Source: DASVTR01 sp033855775 (GTDB lineage: Bacteria; Acidobacteriota; Blastocatellia; Pyrinomonadales; Pyrinomonadaceae). From it: 64,000 bases of DNA. This document shows, in pieces, positions 62,003 through 64,000 of the stretch. The notes beneath the pieces were generated by a model. That model saw nothing but the letters and a program-made list of their open reading frames with translations. It was not told the origin of the DNA and did not search any database. Every line of letters begins with the position of its first letter. The stretch's first letter is position 1. The position numbers and the translations under genes are program-made. Where the stretch lies: contig JAWVFT010000013.1 of the NCBI GenBank assembly GCA_033855775.1, positions 15,186-79,185 of the forward strand. The letters run 5' to 3'.

Positions 62003-63571
62003 ATGCTCTTTCGCACACAATCGGCAGCCGTCTACGGCATTAACGCAGACCTCGTTGACATCGAGGTTGATTTGGCGCCTGCGCGCGGCGAATCCGATTC
62101 GCCGTCTGCCATCACCATCGTCGGGCTGCCGGACGCGGCGGTGCGCGAATCGCGCGAACGCATCCGCGCCGCCATTAGCAACTGCGGCTTCTTCTTTCCT
62201 TTTCATAAAACGACTATCAACCTCGCGCCCGCAGACGTTCGCAAGGAGGGCGCGAGCTTTGACCTGCCGATTGCGCTCGGCATCCTCGGAGCCAACGGCG
62301 ACCTCGAAGGCGCGCAGAGTTTGACCGAGCTTATAGCGGTCGGCGAACTCTCGCTCGATGGCCGCGTGCGTTCCATCAAGGGCGCGCTGCCCATCGCTCT
62401 GCGCGCGCGCGACGCTCACATCAAACAACTGCTGCTGCCCGAAGAGAACGCTACGGAGGCCGCGGTCGTCGCGGGCGTCAACGTCTATCCGGTTGCTTCC
62501 TTGCGCGGCGCGGTCGAGTTGATAGCCCGACTTCGTTCCAACGAGCCGCCGCTGCCCTTGAGCGTTGACCCTTCAGAACTGCTGCGCGCAAGCGACCACT
62601 CCACGGTTGACTTTCGTGAGGTGCGCGGGCAACTGACGGCCAAGCGCGCGCTCGAAGTCGCCAGCGCCGGAGGCCACAACATCCTGCTTATCGGCCCGCC
62701 CGGCTCCGGCAAGACGATGCTCGCCAAACGCCTGCCGACGATTCTGCCGCCGCTCGAATTTGAGGCCGCGCTCGAACTGACCAAGATTCATTCGGTGGCT
62801 GGCCTGACGGGTCGCTCCGGCCTCGTCGCAGATCGCCCTTTTCGCTCGCCGCATCACACCATCAGCGATGCAGGGTTGATTGGCGGCGGGGCTTTGCCGC
62901 GTCCCGGCGAAGTCAGCCTCGCGCATCACGGCGTGCTCTTTCTGGACGAGCTGCCGGAGTTTGACCGCAGCGTCCTTGAAGTCTTGCGGCAACCGCTCGA
63001 AGACCAGCAAGTGACGATTAGCCGCGCCGCTATGTCGCTCACCTTTCCCGCCAGCTTTATGCTCGCGGCGGCGATGAATCCGTGTCCCTGCGGTTTCTGG
63101 AACGACCCGACGCGCGAATGTTGGTGCACGCCGCCGCAAATCCAGCGTTACGTCGGGCGCATTTCCGGGCCGCTGCTCGACCGCATAGACATACACATAG
63201 ACGTGCCCGCCGTCCGCTTCAAAGAGTTGACCGGACGAGACGACACGCCTGAGCCTGAATCTTCGGCGAGCATTCGCGGGCGCGTCATCCTCGCGCGAGA
63301 ACGACAGCGCGAGCGTTTCAAAAGCGACGGCCTTTTCGCCAACGCGCAGATGACGCCGCGCCTGATTCGTCTCTATTGCCCGATTGACTTGGAGAGCGAG
63401 CGTCTGCTCGAAGGCGCGATGGCGCGTCTGGGCTTGTCAGCGCGCGCCTATGACCGCATACTAAAGACGAGCCGCACCATCGCAGACCTTGAGGGCGAGG
63501 AACACATTCGCGCCCCGCACGTCGCGGAAGCGGTCGGCTATCGTTCGCTCGACCGCACCTACTGGACATGA
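62003..63571 (+). CDS. YifB/ComM-family Mg-chelatase-like AAA+ ATPase
   Basis: A 522-residue protein from the ATG at 62003 (MLFRTQSAAVYGINADLVDI). N-terminal Lon-like ChlI domain (about 1-180; 'TIVGLPDAAVRESRERIRAA', 'INLAPADVRKEGASFDLPIA'), AAA+ core (about 190-430; Walker A 'IGPPGSGKTMLAK', Walker B 'LFLDELPEF', zinc-type 'AAMNPCPCGFWNDPTRECWC'), and C-terminal helical domain. In naturally competent bacteria ComM drives branch migration during recombination. No competence genes are adjacent. Confidence 0.94.
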   Translation: MLFRTQSAAVYGINADLVDIEVDLAPARGESDSPSAITIVGLPDAAVRESRERIRAAISNCGFFFPFHKTTINLAPADVRKEGASFDLPIALGILGANGDLEGAQSLTELIAVGELSLDGRVRSIKGALPIALRARDAHIKQLLLPEENATEAAVVAGVNVYPVASLRGAVELIARLRSNEPPLPLSVDPSELLRASDHSTVDFREVRGQLTAKRALEVASAGGHNILLIGPPGSGKTMLAKRLPTILPPLEFEAALELTKIHSVAGLTGRSGLVADRPFRSPHHTISDAGLIGGGALPRPGEVSLAHHGVLFLDELPEFDRSVLEVLRQPLEDQQVTISRAAMSLTFPASFMLAAAMNPCPCGFWNDPTRECWCTPPQIQRYVGRISGPLLDRIDIHIDVPAVRFKELTGRDDTPEPESSASIRGRVILARERQRERFKSDGLFANAQMTPRLIRLYCPIDLESERLLEGAMARLGLSARAYDRILKTSRTIADLEGEEHIRAPHVAEAVGYRSLDRTYWT

Positions 63572-63801
63572 GCGAGCCGCCGCCGATAGACGGAAGCGTT
63601 GATGTGACGCGCGAAAAAGATTAAATTTTCTACGGGCAAGACAACGACGCGTGAGAAGCGCCGCATCACACAGCACGGTGGAGAGCCCGCCTTCATGCGT
63701 GCCGGGAAGGAACCCAGGCGTGTAAGGCCACGGGCGCTCCTTCTTCCTTGGTTAGCGGGTCGAGGCGCACGTTGGCGCAGAGAAGTAGTGAGAAGTGAAA
63801 G

Positions 63802-64000
63802 ATGACACATCTTCTACTTGCCCTTACGACCGAACTCGTGACCGCAGCCGAAACCGAGACATCGCAGACTTCGGACTACGCGCTGGCGCAGGCGGCCTCG
63901 CAGGGAGAGATGGCTTCCTTTGAGGAACTCTACCAGCGTCACAACCGGCGCGTCTACTCGCTCTGTTTGCGGATGACGCAGAACCAGTCGGAAGCCGAAG
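63802..64000 (+). CDS. ECF sigma factor, N-terminal part
   Basis: The first 66 codons from an ATG at 63802, cut by the window end. Residues 26-66 read 'YALAQAASQGEMASFEELYQ' and 'RHNRRVYSLCLRMTQNQSEA', the start of sigma region 2 of an RpoE-like ECF factor. A weak GAAGTGAAAG precedes the ATG. It differs from the sigma factor at 53751, so at least two ECF factors are encoded here. Confidence 0.8.
   Translation, partial: MTHLLLALTTELVTAAETETSQTSDYALAQAASQGEMASFEELYQRHNRRVYSLCLRMTQNQSEAE

Noticed and set aside
63559..63810. 83-codon minus-strand frame between the ComM-like gene and the last sigma factor
   Set aside because: Overlaps the end of the ComM-like gene and the sigma start, is Arg-rich and has no domain.

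Overview
The window is a GC-rich bacterial chromosome segment. Gene content points to an acidobacterium, probably of the Blastocatellia/Pyrinomonadaceae type: a group 1h [NiFe] hydrogenase cluster, an MXAN_5187-C-type protein, acidobacterial-style zinc-ribbon/membrane proteins, a secreted S8 protease, an S46 dipeptidyl peptidase and a bactofilin. This placement is inference from gene content; there is no rRNA here.

Layout. 1-5611: a partial YcaQ-type DNA glycosylase, a secreted protein, a single-domain response regulator, a five-gene minus-strand run of small proteins that includes an RNA polymerase omega-like subunit, an HTH regulator behind an AT-rich repeat, and a bactofilin. 5898-22644: the main system, a complete locus on the plus strand for a high-affinity (atmospheric-type, group 1h) [NiFe] hydrogenase. 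It holds hhyS and hhyL, a NifU/Rieske-like fusion, a block of conserved unknown proteins (DUF5947, DUF6084, 347 aa, 109 aa), the maturation protease, a 58-aa membrane protein, a YceI protein, hypA-hypB-hypF-hypC, a GmhA-like SIS protein, hypD, hypE and a NicO-type nickel transporter. Many joints are 1-8 nt overlaps. Together these genes would make an enzyme that takes electrons from trace H2 and passes them through Fe-S clusters toward the respiratory chain, with cofactor assembly and nickel supply encoded alongside.

22645-26268 is an accessory patch: a frameshifted M36-type metallopeptidase remnant, a 21-bp-period tandem array, a degenerate receiver protein, an XRE regulator coupled to a small ORF, and small proteins with perfect palindromes between them. 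26863-34100: a subtilisin-like protease and a minus-strand signalling module (coiled-coil protein, OmpA-domain membrane protein split by an in-frame TAG, Ras-like GTPase, PAS protein).

34256-64000 is mostly housekeeping: tRNA-Asn, an esterase, PBP1A, tmRNA, murI, rph, a SET-domain protein, a histidine kinase, selA, a cold shock protein with a long leader, S46 and M23 peptidases, an ECF sigma/anti-sigma pair, a flippase-like protein, nrdR, hsp20, lon, mltD, comM/yifB and the start of a second ECF sigma factor.

Several intergenic gaps carry long near-perfect inverted repeats built from short reiterated words. Two of them (9209-9314 and 56541-56687) are clearly copies of one element, each filling the gap between a stop codon and the next ATG.
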